Source: Burkholderiales bacterium
GTDB taxonomy: Bacteria > Pseudomonadota > Gammaproteobacteria > Burkholderiales > Usitatibacteraceae
Reading direction: 5' to 3'
NCBI GenBank assembly: GCA_025360815.1
Contig: JANYBL010000055.1
Location: forward strand, 1 to 52,594
DNA length: 52,594 bases
Part shown: positions 43,828-52,594 of the stretch, in pieces
How positions within the stretch are numbered: the first letter of the stretch is position 1
Layout of the letters: each line of letters starts with the position of its first letter
Notes under the pieces: generated by a model
Database searches by the model: none
What the model was told of the DNA's origin: nothing
Seen by the model: only the letters and a program-made list of their open reading frames with translations
Position numbers and translations under genes: made by a program

Positions 43828-46800
43828 ATGAAAAGAATGCTATTTAATGCGACCCAAGCTGAGGAGCTTCGCGTCGCCATCGTTGACGGTCAAAAACTGA
43901 TCGACCTCGATATCGAACATGCCGGACAAGAGCAACGCAAAAGCAACATTTACAAGGCGCGTGTTACCCGAGTTGAGCCCTCGCTCGAAGCAGTTTTTGT
44001 CGATTACGGTGCCGAGCGCCACGGTTTCCTGCCGTTCAAAGAGCTGATCCGCCAATATATCCAAGGTGAAGACGGTGAAGGCACGCGTGCCAAAATTGCC
44101 CAGACCTTAAAAGTCGGCACCGAACTGTTAGTTCAAGTCGAAAAAGACGAGCGTGGCAACAAAGGCGCTGCGCTTACAACTTACATCTCGCTCGCCGGCC
44201 GTTATTTGGTGCTCATGCCAAACAACCCGCGCGGTGGCGGCGTTTCCCGCCGCGTTGAGGGTGAAGATCGCGCAGAATTGCGCGAAACCATGGATTCGCT
44301 TGATTTACCCGAGGGCATGAGCGTCATCGCCCGCACCGCCGGTATCGGCCGCAACACCGAAGAATTGCAGTGGGATTTAAACTACTTAAAGCAGTTGTGG
44401 GAAGCCATTGAGGGCGCTGGCAAAGAAATTAAAGCGCCAGAATTAATTTATCTCGAGTCAAGCTTGGTGGTCCGCGCGATCCGCGATTTGTTCCACCCTG
44501 AAATCGGTGAAATTTTAATCGATACGCCGGAAATTTTTGAACAAGCGCAATCGTTCATGTCAACTGTGATGCCTGCCAACGTCGGCAAGGTTAAGCTCTA
44601 CACGGATGATGTGCCGCTATTCTCGCGTTTCCAGATTGAGCACCAGATCGAGACGGCTTATCGGCGCGATGTATCGCTACCGTCCGGCGGCGCAATCGTG
44701 ATTGATCACACTGAAGCGCTCGTTTCGATCGACGTGAACTCGGCGCGTGCCACCAAAGGCCACGACATTGAAGACACGGCGTTCCGGACCAATTGCGAAG
44801 CCGCTGACGAGATTGCCCGTCAGTTGCGCTTGCGCGATTTGGGTGGCTTGGTTGTTATCGACTTTATCGATATGGAATCCACCAAGAATCAGCGCGAAGT
44901 AGAAAATCGCCTGCGCGACGCGCTGCATTACGACCGCGCCCGTGTTCAAACCGGCAAAATTTCCCGCTTCGGTTTGCTGGAGCTTTCACGCCAGCGCCTG
45001 CAACCCGCACTCTCCGAATCCAGCTACATCCCCTGCCCGCGTTGCCACGGTATCGGCCATATTCGCGGCACTTCGTCCTCCGCCCTACACATCTTACGCA
45101 TCATCCAAGAAGAAGCGATGAAGGAAAATACAGCTGCCATCCATGCACAAGTGCCGGTGGATGTCGCCACGTTCCTGCTGAATGAAAAGCGCCAAGATAT
45201 TCACGCGATTGAAATGCGCTTTAAGGTCAATGTATTGTTGATCCCGAACGTGCATTTAGAAACGCCAAACTACCAAATCGAGCGCCTGCGCCATGATTCA
45301 GAAAAGCTCGATATTGTTGTGCCGAGCTATGAGCTGGTCAATAAGCCGGTCGAAGATGCCGTTGCCGCCTCAAAAGCTGCACTTTCCGCCCCTGAGGCCA
45401 AGCCATCGCGCCCGGTGCCAGCTGTTAAAGGCATTACGCCAGACCAGCCTGCGCCGAATACACCAGAGCCGGCCTCGCGCGCCGAACGAAATGTAGCCGC
45501 TGCGGCCGCCGCCGCATTAGCGCCGGCTGTTGTCAAAACCGCCGCACCGTCAATTTGGAAGCGTTTTACCAGCCTGTTCGCGTCAGAACCCGCGCCAGTA
45601 GCGGCTCCCCAGCCGATCGCACCGCAAAAAGCAAATCGTGATAGCAAAGACGGTGAACGCAGCCGAGGCAGTAACGATCGCGGCCAGCGCAATGCGCGCG
45701 ACGGTGGAAAAGACAGCAAACGCGGGCAAGATCGAAATCGCCCCGCTGGTGGCGCTGGGCAAAGCGGCAATCGGGGTCCACGTGGCGAGCGCCCACCGCG
45801 CAGCGAACAACGCAATGAGCAACGTCACGAAGCGGCGGTTGATAAGACAGTGGATCGCCCAGTTGATAAAGCCAGCGAGAAGCAAACCGACCATGCTGCA
45901 AAGGGCCCCGATTCGCGCGAGCCGCGTGAATCACGGGAACCGCGGGACGCACAAAAGCCACGTCAGCCCCAGCCCGCCAAAGCCGCGTTAGAGGCTAAAC
46001 CAGTTGACGCCGCTGATGACGGATCAGGCGAGGGTCGTGGACGCCGCCGCCGTGGCCGTGGTGGCCGCGATCGTGCTGAGCGTGGTGATCGTCCGGAACG
46101 CAATAGCAATCCGCCAATCACCAACGCTGTAGGCGGTGAAAATGTAGGAAGTAATGTGGGAAGTACTTCGGCAACAGTAAGCGATGTCACGCCGCCAATG
46201 CTGTCTGCACCGACTGCTTCCGCGTCTCATTCTCCATCGCATCAACCCTCAACCGCGGTTGATCATTCGAGCGGACACAACGCCTCGGCCCAACCGGCAA
46301 TTGCATCGGCGGCCGTAGCAACGACCACTGCCAGCACATACGAGCATGCGCCGGCTGACGTAAATAGTTCGGCTACACCTGCACCGGTGACCGCATCCGC
46401 ACCAACCCATGCAGCGGCTGCAGCGCCCGCACCTAGGGCAGACGTCACCGAAGCGGCTGTACAGGGCCATACGTCGGCTCAAGTTGTTTCTGCGCCAGTG
46501 TCGCCAGCGCCGCAACCAGCGCCAACTGCCCCGGAAGCCGCGCCAGCACTCGTGTTTGGCTCAGTTGCGCCGCCAGTCGCTGCGCCGGTCGATCAAATTG
46601 GCGATGTCACACCGGCACGCAGCGCGCCACGTCCGCGTCGTGACGCTGATCGCTCACAGGTCCAAGAGCCGTTAGTTTTCATCGAAACAGCAGCCGATAA
46701 AGTGGCACATGTGGTAGCTGAACCAGAGCTGGTTCGTCCCCGCACGCCGCGCCCGCGTCGCGCTCGGGAAACAACCAATGAGCCGTTGGTATTCGTTGAG

Positions 46801-46854
46801 ACCGCCAGCAGCGCGGCTCCAACTAGTAGCGCGGATCACAATCCACCTGCTTAG
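43828..46854 (+). CDS. rne: Ribonuclease E
   Basis: A 1008-residue endoribonuclease that leads mRNA decay and rRNA/tRNA processing. The start [21 protein letters not shown] at ATG 43828 has a GGGGAAG ribosome site and matches the family; longer upstream frames are not conserved. Residues 36-125 are the S1 domain ([20 protein letters not shown]). Catalytic Asp302 ([12 protein letters not shown]) and Asp345 ([10 protein letters not shown]) are in the DNase I-like part. The Zn-link cysteines are Cys403 and Cys406 (CPRCHG). From about 530 the protein is disordered: Ala/Pro-rich, then Arg/Gly/Asp-rich (600-780), then Ala/Thr/Pro-rich. A motif PRPRR...EPLVF(I/V)ETA occurs twice near the end (934-955 and 974-993). 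A terminator follows. Confidence 0.96.
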   Translation: MKRMLFNATQAEELRVAIVDGQKLIDLDIEHAGQEQRKSNIYKARVTRVEPSLEAVFVDYGAERHGFLPFKELIRQYIQGEDGEGTRAKIAQTLKVGTELLVQVEKDERGNKGAALTTYISLAGRYLVLMPNNPRGGGVSRRVEGEDRAELRETMDSLDLPEGMSVIARTAGIGRNTEELQWDLNYLKQLWEAIEGAGKEIKAPELIYLESSLVVRAIRDLFHPEIGEILIDTPEIFEQAQSFMSTVMPANVGKVKLYTDDVPLFSRFQIEHQIETAYRRDVSLPSGGAIVIDHTEALVSIDVNSARATKGHDIEDTAFRTNCEAADEIARQLRLRDLGGLVVIDFIDMESTKNQREVENRLRDALHYDRARVQTGKISRFGLLELSRQRLQPALSESSYIPCPRCHGIGHIRGTSSSALHILRIIQEEAMKENTAAIHAQVPVDVATFLLNEKRQDIHAIEMRFKVNVLLIPNVHLETPNYQIERLRHDSEKLDIVVPSYELVNKPVEDAVAASKAALSAPEAKPSRPVPAVKGITPDQPAPNTPEPASRAERNVAAAAAAALAPAVVKTAAPSIWKRFTSLFASEPAPVAAPQPIAPQKANRDSKDGERSRGSNDRGQRNARDGGKDSKRGQDRNRPAGGAGQSGNRGPRGERPPRSEQRNEQRHEAAVDKTVDRPVDKASEKQTDHAAKGPDSREPRESREPRDAQKPRQPQPAKAALEAKPVDAADDGSGEGRGRRRRGRGGRDRAERGDRPERNSNPPITNAVGGENVGSNVGSTSATVSDVTPPMLSAPTASASHSPSHQPSTAVDHSSGHNASAQPAIASAAVATTTASTYEHAPADVNSSATPAPVTASAPTHAAAAAPAPRADVTEAAVQGHTSAQVVSAPVSPAPQPAPTAPEAAPALVFGSVAPPVAAPVDQIGDVTPARSAPRPRRDADRSQVQEPLVFIETAADKVAHVVAEPELVRPRTPRPRRARETTNEPLVFVETASSAAPTSSADHNPPA

Positions 46855-46874
46855 ATTGTTGGCGCATCAACCCA

Positions 46875-46909
46875 AAAAGCCGTCCGTGAAATTTACGGGC
46901 GGCTTTTTT
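46875..46909 (+). terminator. Intrinsic terminator of rne
   Basis: AAGCCGTCCGT (46877-46887) pairs with ACGGGCGGCTT (46895-46905) with one G-U wobble and a 7-base loop, followed by a T-run to 46909. It starts about 20 bases after the rne stop codon. Confidence 0.88.
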
Positions 46910-47002
46910 GTGGGCCGGATTGATTCAGATTACTGCTTGGCGGCGGAGCGCGACAACCGCCAGTCCCCCTCAATTCGCTTAAAATATAAAAAAGGAAACA
47001 CC

Positions 47003-47632
47003 ATGCCAACGACCAGACAACCTAGCAAGCAACCCATTGATTTCTACTTCGATTTCTCGTCCCCCTACGGCTACCTCGCAGCCACCGAAATTGACGCGCT
47101 GGCCGCAGAGCACGGACGTGAAGTTGCGTGGCGGCCAATTCTGCTTGGTCCCGCATTCAAAGCCAGTGGCAATGCGCCGCTCATTGGCCAACCGTTGAAA
47201 GGCGAATATTCAATCCGCGATTTCAAGCGGTCGGCAAAATTTTTGAAAGTGCCTTTTAACATGCCGGCCCCCTTCCCGATCGCCACCCAAAACGCGGCGC
47301 GCGCTTTTTATTGGCTCCACGACACTAACCCCCTGCAAGCCAAAGCGCTCGCGATGGCGCTCTTCAAAACCTATTTCGTCGATGGCTGCGACATCACTGC
47401 ATCAGAAGTCGTGGTTGAAGTTGCCACAACCCTTCGCGTCGGAATCGATCGGGATGAATTGGGCGCGGCATTAGCCAATCAAGCCGTCAAGGAGCGTTTA
47501 AAACGGGAGGTCGAGGCATCCCTAGCCATCGGCGTGTTTGGCTCGCCCTACTTCGTTATCGATGGCGAACCGTTCTGGGGCAGTGATCGACTTGAGCAAA
47601 TGGATGCATGGTTGGGCACCGGTGGTTGGTAG
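47003..47632 (+). CDS. DsbA-family 2-hydroxychromene-2-carboxylate isomerase-like protein
   Basis: A 209-residue thioredoxin-fold protein of the HCCA isomerase/kappa-GST group. DFYFDFSSPYGYLAATEID at the start carries the conserved Ser (in place of the DsbA CxxC), with the glutathione-site region FKASGNAPLIGQP and the C-terminal GVFGSPYFVIDGEPFWGSDRL. The enzyme named for naphthalene degradation uses glutathione, but most homologues are of unknown function and no aromatic catabolic genes are nearby. ATG 47003 is preceded by AAAGGA. It follows the rne terminator. Confidence 0.88.
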   Translation: MPTTRQPSKQPIDFYFDFSSPYGYLAATEIDALAAEHGREVAWRPILLGPAFKASGNAPLIGQPLKGEYSIRDFKRSAKFLKVPFNMPAPFPIATQNAARAFYWLHDTNPLQAKALAMALFKTYFVDGCDITASEVVVEVATTLRVGIDRDELGAALANQAVKERLKREVEASLAIGVFGSPYFVIDGEPFWGSDRLEQMDAWLGTGGW

Positions 47633-47788
47633 TGGACAAATTGCAGCCACCGAAGGCTGTTCTACGGAGGTTTCTCTCGAAAGGACGCGATCAAAAATTT
47701 TGCGGGGGGACAACAAGCACTGGATGCCCCTCTGCATCTGTCCACCTGTCCAACTGTGCACCTGTGCATCCAAAACCGAACGCGCACG

Positions 47789-48358
47789 TTATTTTGCGTA
47801 GCGCAAACGCAGGGTCGCCGTATCGACCGGCGGACAAATGAGAAAGCCCTGAAACAGGTCGCAATCCAGACCAATCAAGGCATGCTGTTGCGCCGTTGTC
47901 TCGACACCCTCAGCGACGACCTGCATTTGCAAGCGGTGGGTCATCAAGATGATCGAGCCGATGAGCGCGTGTCCACCGGCGGCGTCAATCCGTGCGACGA
48001 ATGAACGATCTATCTTAAGAATGTCCAGCGGCAGTTCATGTCGATAATTGAGTGACGAATAGCCAGTGCCAAAGTCGTCCAGCGCAACTTTGACGCCAAG
48101 TGCGCGAAGCTCGACGAGCATGGCTGCGCAAGTTTTAAGATCGAGCAACAGCCCTGTCTCGGTAACCTTAATCAATAACTGGGCGGGTTCAACCCCGTGT
48201 TCTGCCAATGTCGTTTTGATGAGTTGTGCGAAGTTGAGATCAACCAACTGCCAAGGCGAAACATTGATCGCGATGTAATTCCCAAATTGCAGACCGCCGT
48301 GTCGCCACATAAAGTGAACGGAAGCGGCGGTGTTGGCGTCGGTTGGTTTACAGATCAA
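47789..48358 (-). pseudogene. Truncated EAL-domain protein (remnant)
   Basis: A 189-codon frame encodes the C-terminal two thirds of an EAL phosphodiesterase domain: AINVSPWQL, KVTETGLL, VALDDFGTGYSSLNY, ILKIDRSFV, VVAEGVETTAQQ and FQGFLICPP. The EAL signature itself and the first 60-70 residues are missing; the frame is closed upstream by TAG (48361-48359 region) and opens only with TTG. The DNA further upstream reads briefly as KLEAPVGIAR before that stop, possibly the decayed EAL region. Without the EAL glutamate the product could not hydrolyse c-di-GMP. Most likely a degenerate gene; a short non-catalytic protein is a lesser possibility. Confidence 0.75.
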
Positions 48359-48552
48359 CTATCTAGCGATGCCAACAGGCGCTTCAAGTTTTGCCTTGTG
48401 CCCAACCGATCGCATCCGTGAACCCCGGGCTCCGGAGCGTCCTGACGGCGCACATCAATGCAACAGGAAAGCGAAAATGGCCCCCAATCACGAGGCAGTC
48501 CGAAGTGCTGCCGAGAGTTTTCATCAGCCTCTACATCTCATTTTCGGAATCA

Positions 48553-49212
48553 TTACCGAAAAACATCCGGCTTGCCCAGCGCCGGAATCAGCTCAACAAT
48601 GCCACCAGCGAAAATCTCTACCGCGAGCGCCGCCAGCAACAGTCCCATAATCCGCGTCGCTACATTCACGGTGGTTTTGCTCATACGGCTGCCAACTTTG
48701 CTGGCGATGCGTAATGCCAGCCACGTCACTAACGCGATACCGATAACGACTAAGCAGACGGTGCCGAGATGCAAGAACGACTTTTTCTCGCTGGCATAAA
48801 TGATGATAGTAGACATCGCGCCCGGCCCCGCAAGTAGCGGGATGGCAAGCGGGACGACAGCAATGCTGGCTTTATCGTGCGCTTCTTCGGCCTCTTCCGG
48901 GGTTTGCTTGTCGCGGGTGGGCATGGCCTGCATCATTGAGAGTGCGGCAGTCATCACCAGAATCGCGCCACCGACTTTAAAGCTGGCGATACTGATGCCA
49001 AAAATTTCCAATACCCGCTCGCCCAGCAGTGCCGAAATAAGCAACACAATTGCCACGCTGATGCTGGCAATGCCCGCAATTTTTTTACGCTCGGCCTCAG
49101 CGGTGTCAGCCGTCATCGCCACGAACACCGGCATGATGCCGAGTGGATTCACAATGACAATCATGGCCACAAAAATTTTAACGTACGCCGCGGCGGAGAG
49201 AAGACTGTCCAT
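48553..49212 (-). CDS. MarC-family integral membrane protein
   Basis: A 219-residue protein with six hydrophobic segments of the MarC/UPF0056 family (MIVIVNPLGIMPVFVAMT near the start, VVPLAIPLLAGPGAMSTII in the middle, GLLLAALAVEIFAGGIVEL at the end). Despite the name, MarC has no demonstrated role in multiple-antibiotic resistance and its function is unknown. It lies 18 bases downstream of the phosphatase gene on the same strand and is likely co-transcribed with it. No regulator is nearby. Confidence 0.9.
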   Translation of the reverse strand: MDSLLSAAAYVKIFVAMIVIVNPLGIMPVFVAMTADTAEAERKKIAGIASISVAIVLLISALLGERVLEIFGISIASFKVGGAILVMTAALSMMQAMPTRDKQTPEEAEEAHDKASIAVVPLAIPLLAGPGAMSTIIIYASEKKSFLHLGTVCLVVIGIALVTWLALRIASKVGSRMSKTTVNVATRIMGLLLAALAVEIFAGGIVELIPALGKPDVFR

Positions 49213-49230
49213 ACGAATCTAAATATCTTT

Positions 49231-49752
49231 CTATTTTTTATTGGCAAGTGAGGATAGCCCACTGCGCCGTTGATCAACAAAATACTCAAGCAAACCCTCG
49301 CAGCCGTCCTTGATCAAATCAAGCGCCGTTTCGAAATCATCCGGATCGCCCGTATAGGGATCGGGAACTTCAAACTTGTCTTCGTCGCTGCCGTAATCGA
49401 GTAAATATTCAAGCTTGTGCTGCAAGCGGGTGGGACAGATGCCATGCAGAAATTTCATGTTCGGCTGATCGGCAACCAATATGTAATCGAAGCGTTCAAA
49501 ATCACTTATGCCGACTTGCCGACCGCGCAAGCCGGTGATGTCAATCCCACGCTTTGCAGCATGCTCAATTGAGCGGGCGTCTGGCGGCGAGCCAACGTGG
49601 TAGCCGTGCGTACCTGCTGAATCAATATCCACCTGCCCTGCAAGCGTGCTATTTTCAACCATTTTGCGGAACATCCCTTCAGCCGTCGGCGATCGGCAAA
49701 TATTGCCGGTACAGACAAAAAGCACACTTACGTTTTTCAATTCCGTTGTCAT
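49231..49752 (-). CDS. Low-molecular-weight protein-tyrosine phosphatase
   Basis: A 173-residue LMW-PTP. The P-loop CTGNICRSP carries nucleophile Cys14 and Arg20, and EVPDPYTGD carries the general-acid Asp; residues following are typical. In bacteria such enzymes often oppose BY-kinases that control capsule or EPS synthesis, but no kinase or export gene is adjacent. The gene is preceded by an unusually A-rich 146-base leader and no clear ribosome site. marC follows closely. Confidence 0.92.
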   Translation of the reverse strand: MTTELKNVSVLFVCTGNICRSPTAEGMFRKMVENSTLAGQVDIDSAGTHGYHVGSPPDARSIEHAAKRGIDITGLRGRQVGISDFERFDYILVADQPNMKFLHGICPTRLQHKLEYLLDYGSDEDKFEVPDPYTGDPDDFETALDLIKDGCEGLLEYFVDQRRSGLSSLANKK

Positions 49753-49898
49753 TTTTCAGTTCAATTCTTTTACTTGCTTTACTTGTTTTAGTTCAACAGT
49801 TTCAATTTTAAAGCTTCGGTTCTGCTTGCTTTAAGTGTTTTCGTTGCTCGATTTATATTGCTTTGTTTGAACCGCATTACTTGCATTGATTTGGTCGT
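49753..49898 (-). promoter_or_regulatory. A-rich repetitive leader upstream of the phosphatase
   Basis: On the minus strand this gap is rich in A, with many copies of AAGCAA and AAGTAA-like hexamers (for example CAAGTAAAGCAAGTAAAAG just before the start). It contains no gene and no obvious promoter pair. It would give an unstructured mRNA leader, which can act as a ribosome standby site; that role is a guess. Confidence 0.3.
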
Positions 49899-51965
49899 TT
49901 AAGCAACCTCACCTGAAACGCCTTCGAGCCCGCCCATTACCAACATCTTTGCCCGCAAAGCGCGCAGCTCATCACGCAGCTTACCCGCCTTCTCAAACTC
50001 GAGGTTCCGCGCGGCATCCATCATTTCCTTGTCCACTTTCTTGATCGCAGATTCCATCTGTTTTTCATTCATGACTTCGTATTTTTTGCGGTCCTGCGCG
50101 GCTTTTTTATCCGTGGTTTGCGTGGCGCGTTTCTCATCAATATCGTACGCGCCATCGATAATATCTTTAATCTTCTTTGACACCGACTTTGGCGTGATGC
50201 CGTGCTTTTCATTGAATGCAATCTGCAAAGCGCGTCGCCGGTTGGTTTCTGAAATGGCAAATTTCATTGAATCGGTTTCTTTATCACCGTATAAAATTGC
50301 TGTGCCGTTGAGGTTTCGCGCGGCACGGCCAATGGTCTGTATCAACGATCTTGCACCGCGTAAAAAACCCTCTTTGTCCGCATCCAAAATCGCCACCAAC
50401 GATACTTCGGGGATGTCTAGCCCTTCACGCAATAAGTTAATTCCTACCAGCACATCAAACAAACCAATACGCAAATCACGAATGATTTCGACGCGCTCAA
50501 CCGTGTCAATATCCGAATGCAAATAACGCACCTTGACACCGTGCTCGGATAAATAATCGGTTAAGTCCTCGCTCATGCGTTTGGTCAGCGTCGTCACCAA
50601 CACCCGCTCACCCACGGCAATCCGTTTGTTGATTTCAGACAACACATCGTCAACCTGACTAGACGCGGGCCTAACAAAAATTTGCGGGTCAACCAAGCCC
50701 GTCGGGCGTACCAATTGCTCGACAATTTGTGCAGCGTGTTCTGCTTCATAAGTGGCAGGCGTGGCAGAAACAAACACACTTTGACGCATCAATGTTTCAA
50801 ATTCATCGAAACGTAGCGGACGATTATCCATCGCCGACGGTAGCCGAAAACCATAGCCCACCAGATTCTCTTTACGTGCACGATCGCCCTTAAACATCCC
50901 GCCGACTTGCGGAATCGTAACGTGGCTTTCATCGATAATCATCAGTGCATCTCTAGGCAAATAATCAATCAACGTCGGCGGCGGCGCACCGGCTGGACGG
51001 CCGCTCAAATGGCGCGAATAGTTTTCGATGCCTTTGCAAAAACCAATTTCATTAAGCATTTCCAAATCAAACGTTGTGCGCTGCTGTATGCGTTGCGCCT
51101 CGAGCAATTTATTTTCCTTGGTGTAATAGTCGATCCGCTCTCGCAATTCAACCTTGATCGTTTCAATCGCATCAATCGTGGTGGCGCGGGTACTCACATA
51201 TTGGCTTTTCGCATAGACTGTAAAGCGTGGAATTTTTTGCAGGGTGTGGCCGGTTAGCGGATCAAACAAGGTCAACGATTCGACCTCATCATCAAACATC
51301 GAAATACGCAACGCGACATCAGCATTCTCGGCTGGGAAGACATCCAAATTATCACCGCGCACGCGAAACGTGCCCCGCCTAAAATCGAGTTCGGAACGCG
51401 AATATTGCATCGCAATTAATTGACGAATTAGCTCTTGTTGAATCACTTTGTCGCCCGGCCGCACCATCATTCGCATGGCGTAATAATCGGTCGGATCACC
51501 CACGCCATAAATGCACGATACCGTGGCAACGATAATCGAATCTTTTCGCTCTAACAGCGACTTGGTCGCTGAGAGCCGCATCTGTTCGATGTGTTCGTTA
51601 ATCGATGAATCTTTTTCAATAAACAAATCGCGCGATGGCACATAGGCCTCAGGCTGGTAGTAATCGTAGTACGAGACAAAATATTCCACCGCGTTTTGGG
51701 GGAAAAACTCTTTCATCTCTGAATACAACTGTGCTGCCAGCGTTTTGTTCGGTGCCATCACCAACGCCGGGCGACCAATGCGGGCGATCACGTTCGCCAT
51801 CGTATAAGTTTTGCCAGAGCCCGTTACGCCCAGCAGCGTTTGAAACGCTAAGCCGTCATTAATACCCTCAACGAGTTTATCGATCGCGGCAGGCTGGTCG
51901 CCCGCAGGCGGGAACGGTTGATTCAGCAGGAATGGGGAATGGGGGAATTGGACAGTAGGCATCAT
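49899..51965 (-). CDS. uvrB: UvrABC excinuclease subunit B
   Basis: A 688-residue nucleotide-excision-repair helicase-like protein. Walker A is [13 protein letters not shown], followed by [15 protein letters not shown]; the beta-hairpin region [15 protein letters not shown], the DESH motif [23 protein letters not shown] and QTIGRAARN motif VI are all present. A UVR domain that binds UvrC closes the protein ([18 protein letters not shown]). Length and content are normal. Either of two adjacent ATG codons may start it. I find no clear LexA box upstream, though a pair of direct repeats is present. Confidence 0.97.
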   Translation of the reverse strand: MMPTVQFPHSPFLLNQPFPPAGDQPAAIDKLVEGINDGLAFQTLLGVTGSGKTYTMANVIARIGRPALVMAPNKTLAAQLYSEMKEFFPQNAVEYFVSYYDYYQPEAYVPSRDLFIEKDSSINEHIEQMRLSATKSLLERKDSIIVATVSCIYGVGDPTDYYAMRMMVRPGDKVIQQELIRQLIAMQYSRSELDFRRGTFRVRGDNLDVFPAENADVALRISMFDDEVESLTLFDPLTGHTLQKIPRFTVYAKSQYVSTRATTIDAIETIKVELRERIDYYTKENKLLEAQRIQQRTTFDLEMLNEIGFCKGIENYSRHLSGRPAGAPPPTLIDYLPRDALMIIDESHVTIPQVGGMFKGDRARKENLVGYGFRLPSAMDNRPLRFDEFETLMRQSVFVSATPATYEAEHAAQIVEQLVRPTGLVDPQIFVRPASSQVDDVLSEINKRIAVGERVLVTTLTKRMSEDLTDYLSEHGVKVRYLHSDIDTVERVEIIRDLRIGLFDVLVGINLLREGLDIPEVSLVAILDADKEGFLRGARSLIQTIGRAARNLNGTAILYGDKETDSMKFAISETNRRRALQIAFNEKHGITPKSVSKKIKDIIDGAYDIDEKRATQTTDKKAAQDRKKYEVMNEKQMESAIKKVDKEMMDAARNLEFEKAGKLRDELRALRAKMLVMGGLEGVSGEVA

Positions 51966-52594
51966 AAGATTTTAACAGTTGCCGATAGGCGTTACCGGTA
52001 TCAAAGGATATAACTGGAATAATGATTTGCGGCTGCGTTACGATTGGAATAACAATTTACTAACGTCTGGCGCTGAAATTAAAACCCTAGTATTGGCGGG
52101 CGTTTGCATAGCAAATTGGCTCGAACGGCAGTCTAAGCGGGCACTTTTGGCTTTTATAGTTAGATTGAGTAAGAAATATCATTTTTAACAACGCTAGGGT
52201 TTCCCTTGTTTTCACGGACCCTTTGTTCGATGAATAAGAGAATCCCAAATGCCCAATGCCGGTCGACAAACCCACCGTGTCTGACAACGCTTCTCCGGAG
52301 GTTTCGGTAAGCTTTTTTTATGTGAGTCAATGCGCTATTCCAGCGTTTCAGCAATCAGTTGAGGCACACGCATTGACATCCATCAAGTCCTTCTCTATCC
52401 TTCGGGTAAGCGTATTGCACGTCCGGGGAGAGCGCGGTTTAAGTTCTGAATTGTCAAGCTTGAATCGTCGCCGAAGGCGCAACTCCCGTAACCGCTCAGG
52501 CTCACATACCTGGACTGCATAGCTTCTCTGGAGAGCGCTGGTGTTGATGATTCAACCCCAAGCCACCGAAGGGGCACACGGTTTTTGCATTTTT
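51966..52594. other. Right-end region, 629 bases, no credible gene
   Basis: All open frames here are short and have no convincing start signals; several overlap one another. The base composition is uneven, AT-rich to about 52240 and then nearer the genome average with small palindromes such as CGCCGAAGGCG (around 52469) and CTTCTCTGGAGAG (around 52522). A 14-base direct repeat pair lies upstream of uvrB. A gene remnant or RNA starting to the right of the window cannot be excluded. Confidence 0.5.
52015..52058. repeat. Direct repeats upstream of uvrB
   Basis: TGGAATAATGATTT (52015-52028) and TGGAATAACAATTT (52045-52058) differ at two positions and start 30 bases apart, about three helical turns. 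They lie 50-95 bases upstream of the uvrB ATG. They could be an operator, but no promoter boxes are obvious beside them. Confidence 0.45.

Noticed and set aside
45327-45961. Minus-strand frames opposite the RNase E tail
   Set aside because: They arise from the repetitive Arg/Gly/Ala-rich coding sequence on the plus strand.
51966-52014. LexA/SOS box upstream of uvrB
   Set aside because: I looked for a CTGT-N8-ACAG type palindrome near the start and found none.
52395-52577. 60-codon minus-strand frame at the right end
   Set aside because: It is short, has no ribosome site, and shares its DNA with other equally open frames; nothing shows it is translated.

Overview
The window is chromosomal DNA that most resembles a betaproteobacterium (Burkholderiales/Nitrosomonadales-like; no lower rank can be supported). 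The main evidence is gene order. One block reads pilZ-holB-tmk-mltG-fabF-acpP-fabG-fabD-fabH-plsX-rpmF-yceD with maf divergent. A second reads sppA-Rieske-HAD-rluC with rne divergent. A conserved 'WHDDGW' protein also looks betaproteobacterial to me. I see no rRNA, tRNA, CRISPR array, insertion sequence or phage gene.

Layout. 1-3793 (minus strand): a sugar module with an O-acyltransferase cut by the left edge, an SDR reductase/epimerase, an RmlC-like epimerase and an RfbH-type 3-dehydrase, probably for a 3,6-dideoxyhexose. 4303-6509 (plus): a GT4 glycosyltransferase overlapping a WecA-like initiating transferase. 6751-10218 (plus): a KefF-like/KefC-like potassium efflux pair, then a NYN/OST-HTH RNA-binding protein. 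10328-16284 (minus): a beta-propeller diguanylate cyclase, a YoaA/DinG helicase and the WHDDGW protein. 16584-19088 (plus): a secreted penicillin-acylase family hydrolase. 19219-22766 (minus): a DUF418 membrane protein and an orphan ATP-grasp ligase. 23103-24151 (plus): a small charged protein and a LOG-family phosphoribohydrolase. 24253-34263 (minus): the clamp-loader/thymidylate kinase/MltG group and the complete type II fatty-acid cluster with rpmF and yceD. 34437-35828 (plus): maf and an RsmI-related methyltransferase. 35901-42979 (minus): a PAS-GGDEF-EAL protein, sppA, a Rieske protein, a HAD phosphatase and rluC. 43828-46854 (plus): RNase E after an 848-base leader/divergent region. 47003-52594: a DsbA-like isomerase (plus), then on the minus strand a broken EAL gene, MarC, a low-molecular-weight phosphatase and uvrB, then 629 bases with no credible gene.

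How it works together. Most genes serve envelope and housekeeping functions: lipid precursors (fab/plsX), peptidoglycan chain termination (mltG), surface glycans (wecA, GT4, dideoxysugar genes), ribosome parts (rpmF, yceD, rluC), RNA decay (rne) and DNA repair (uvrB, yoaA). Three c-di-GMP-related genes are scattered among them, one apparently inserted into an otherwise conserved block and one decayed. I did not find a clear new multi-gene system. The most unusual signals are an in-frame insertion of about 27 residues between the iron-sulfur ligands of RfbH, a helically phased repeat array in the yceD/maf promoter region, a large low-complexity insertion in DUF418, a duplicated C-terminal motif in RNase E, and short tandem-repeat growth in protein linkers across the window.
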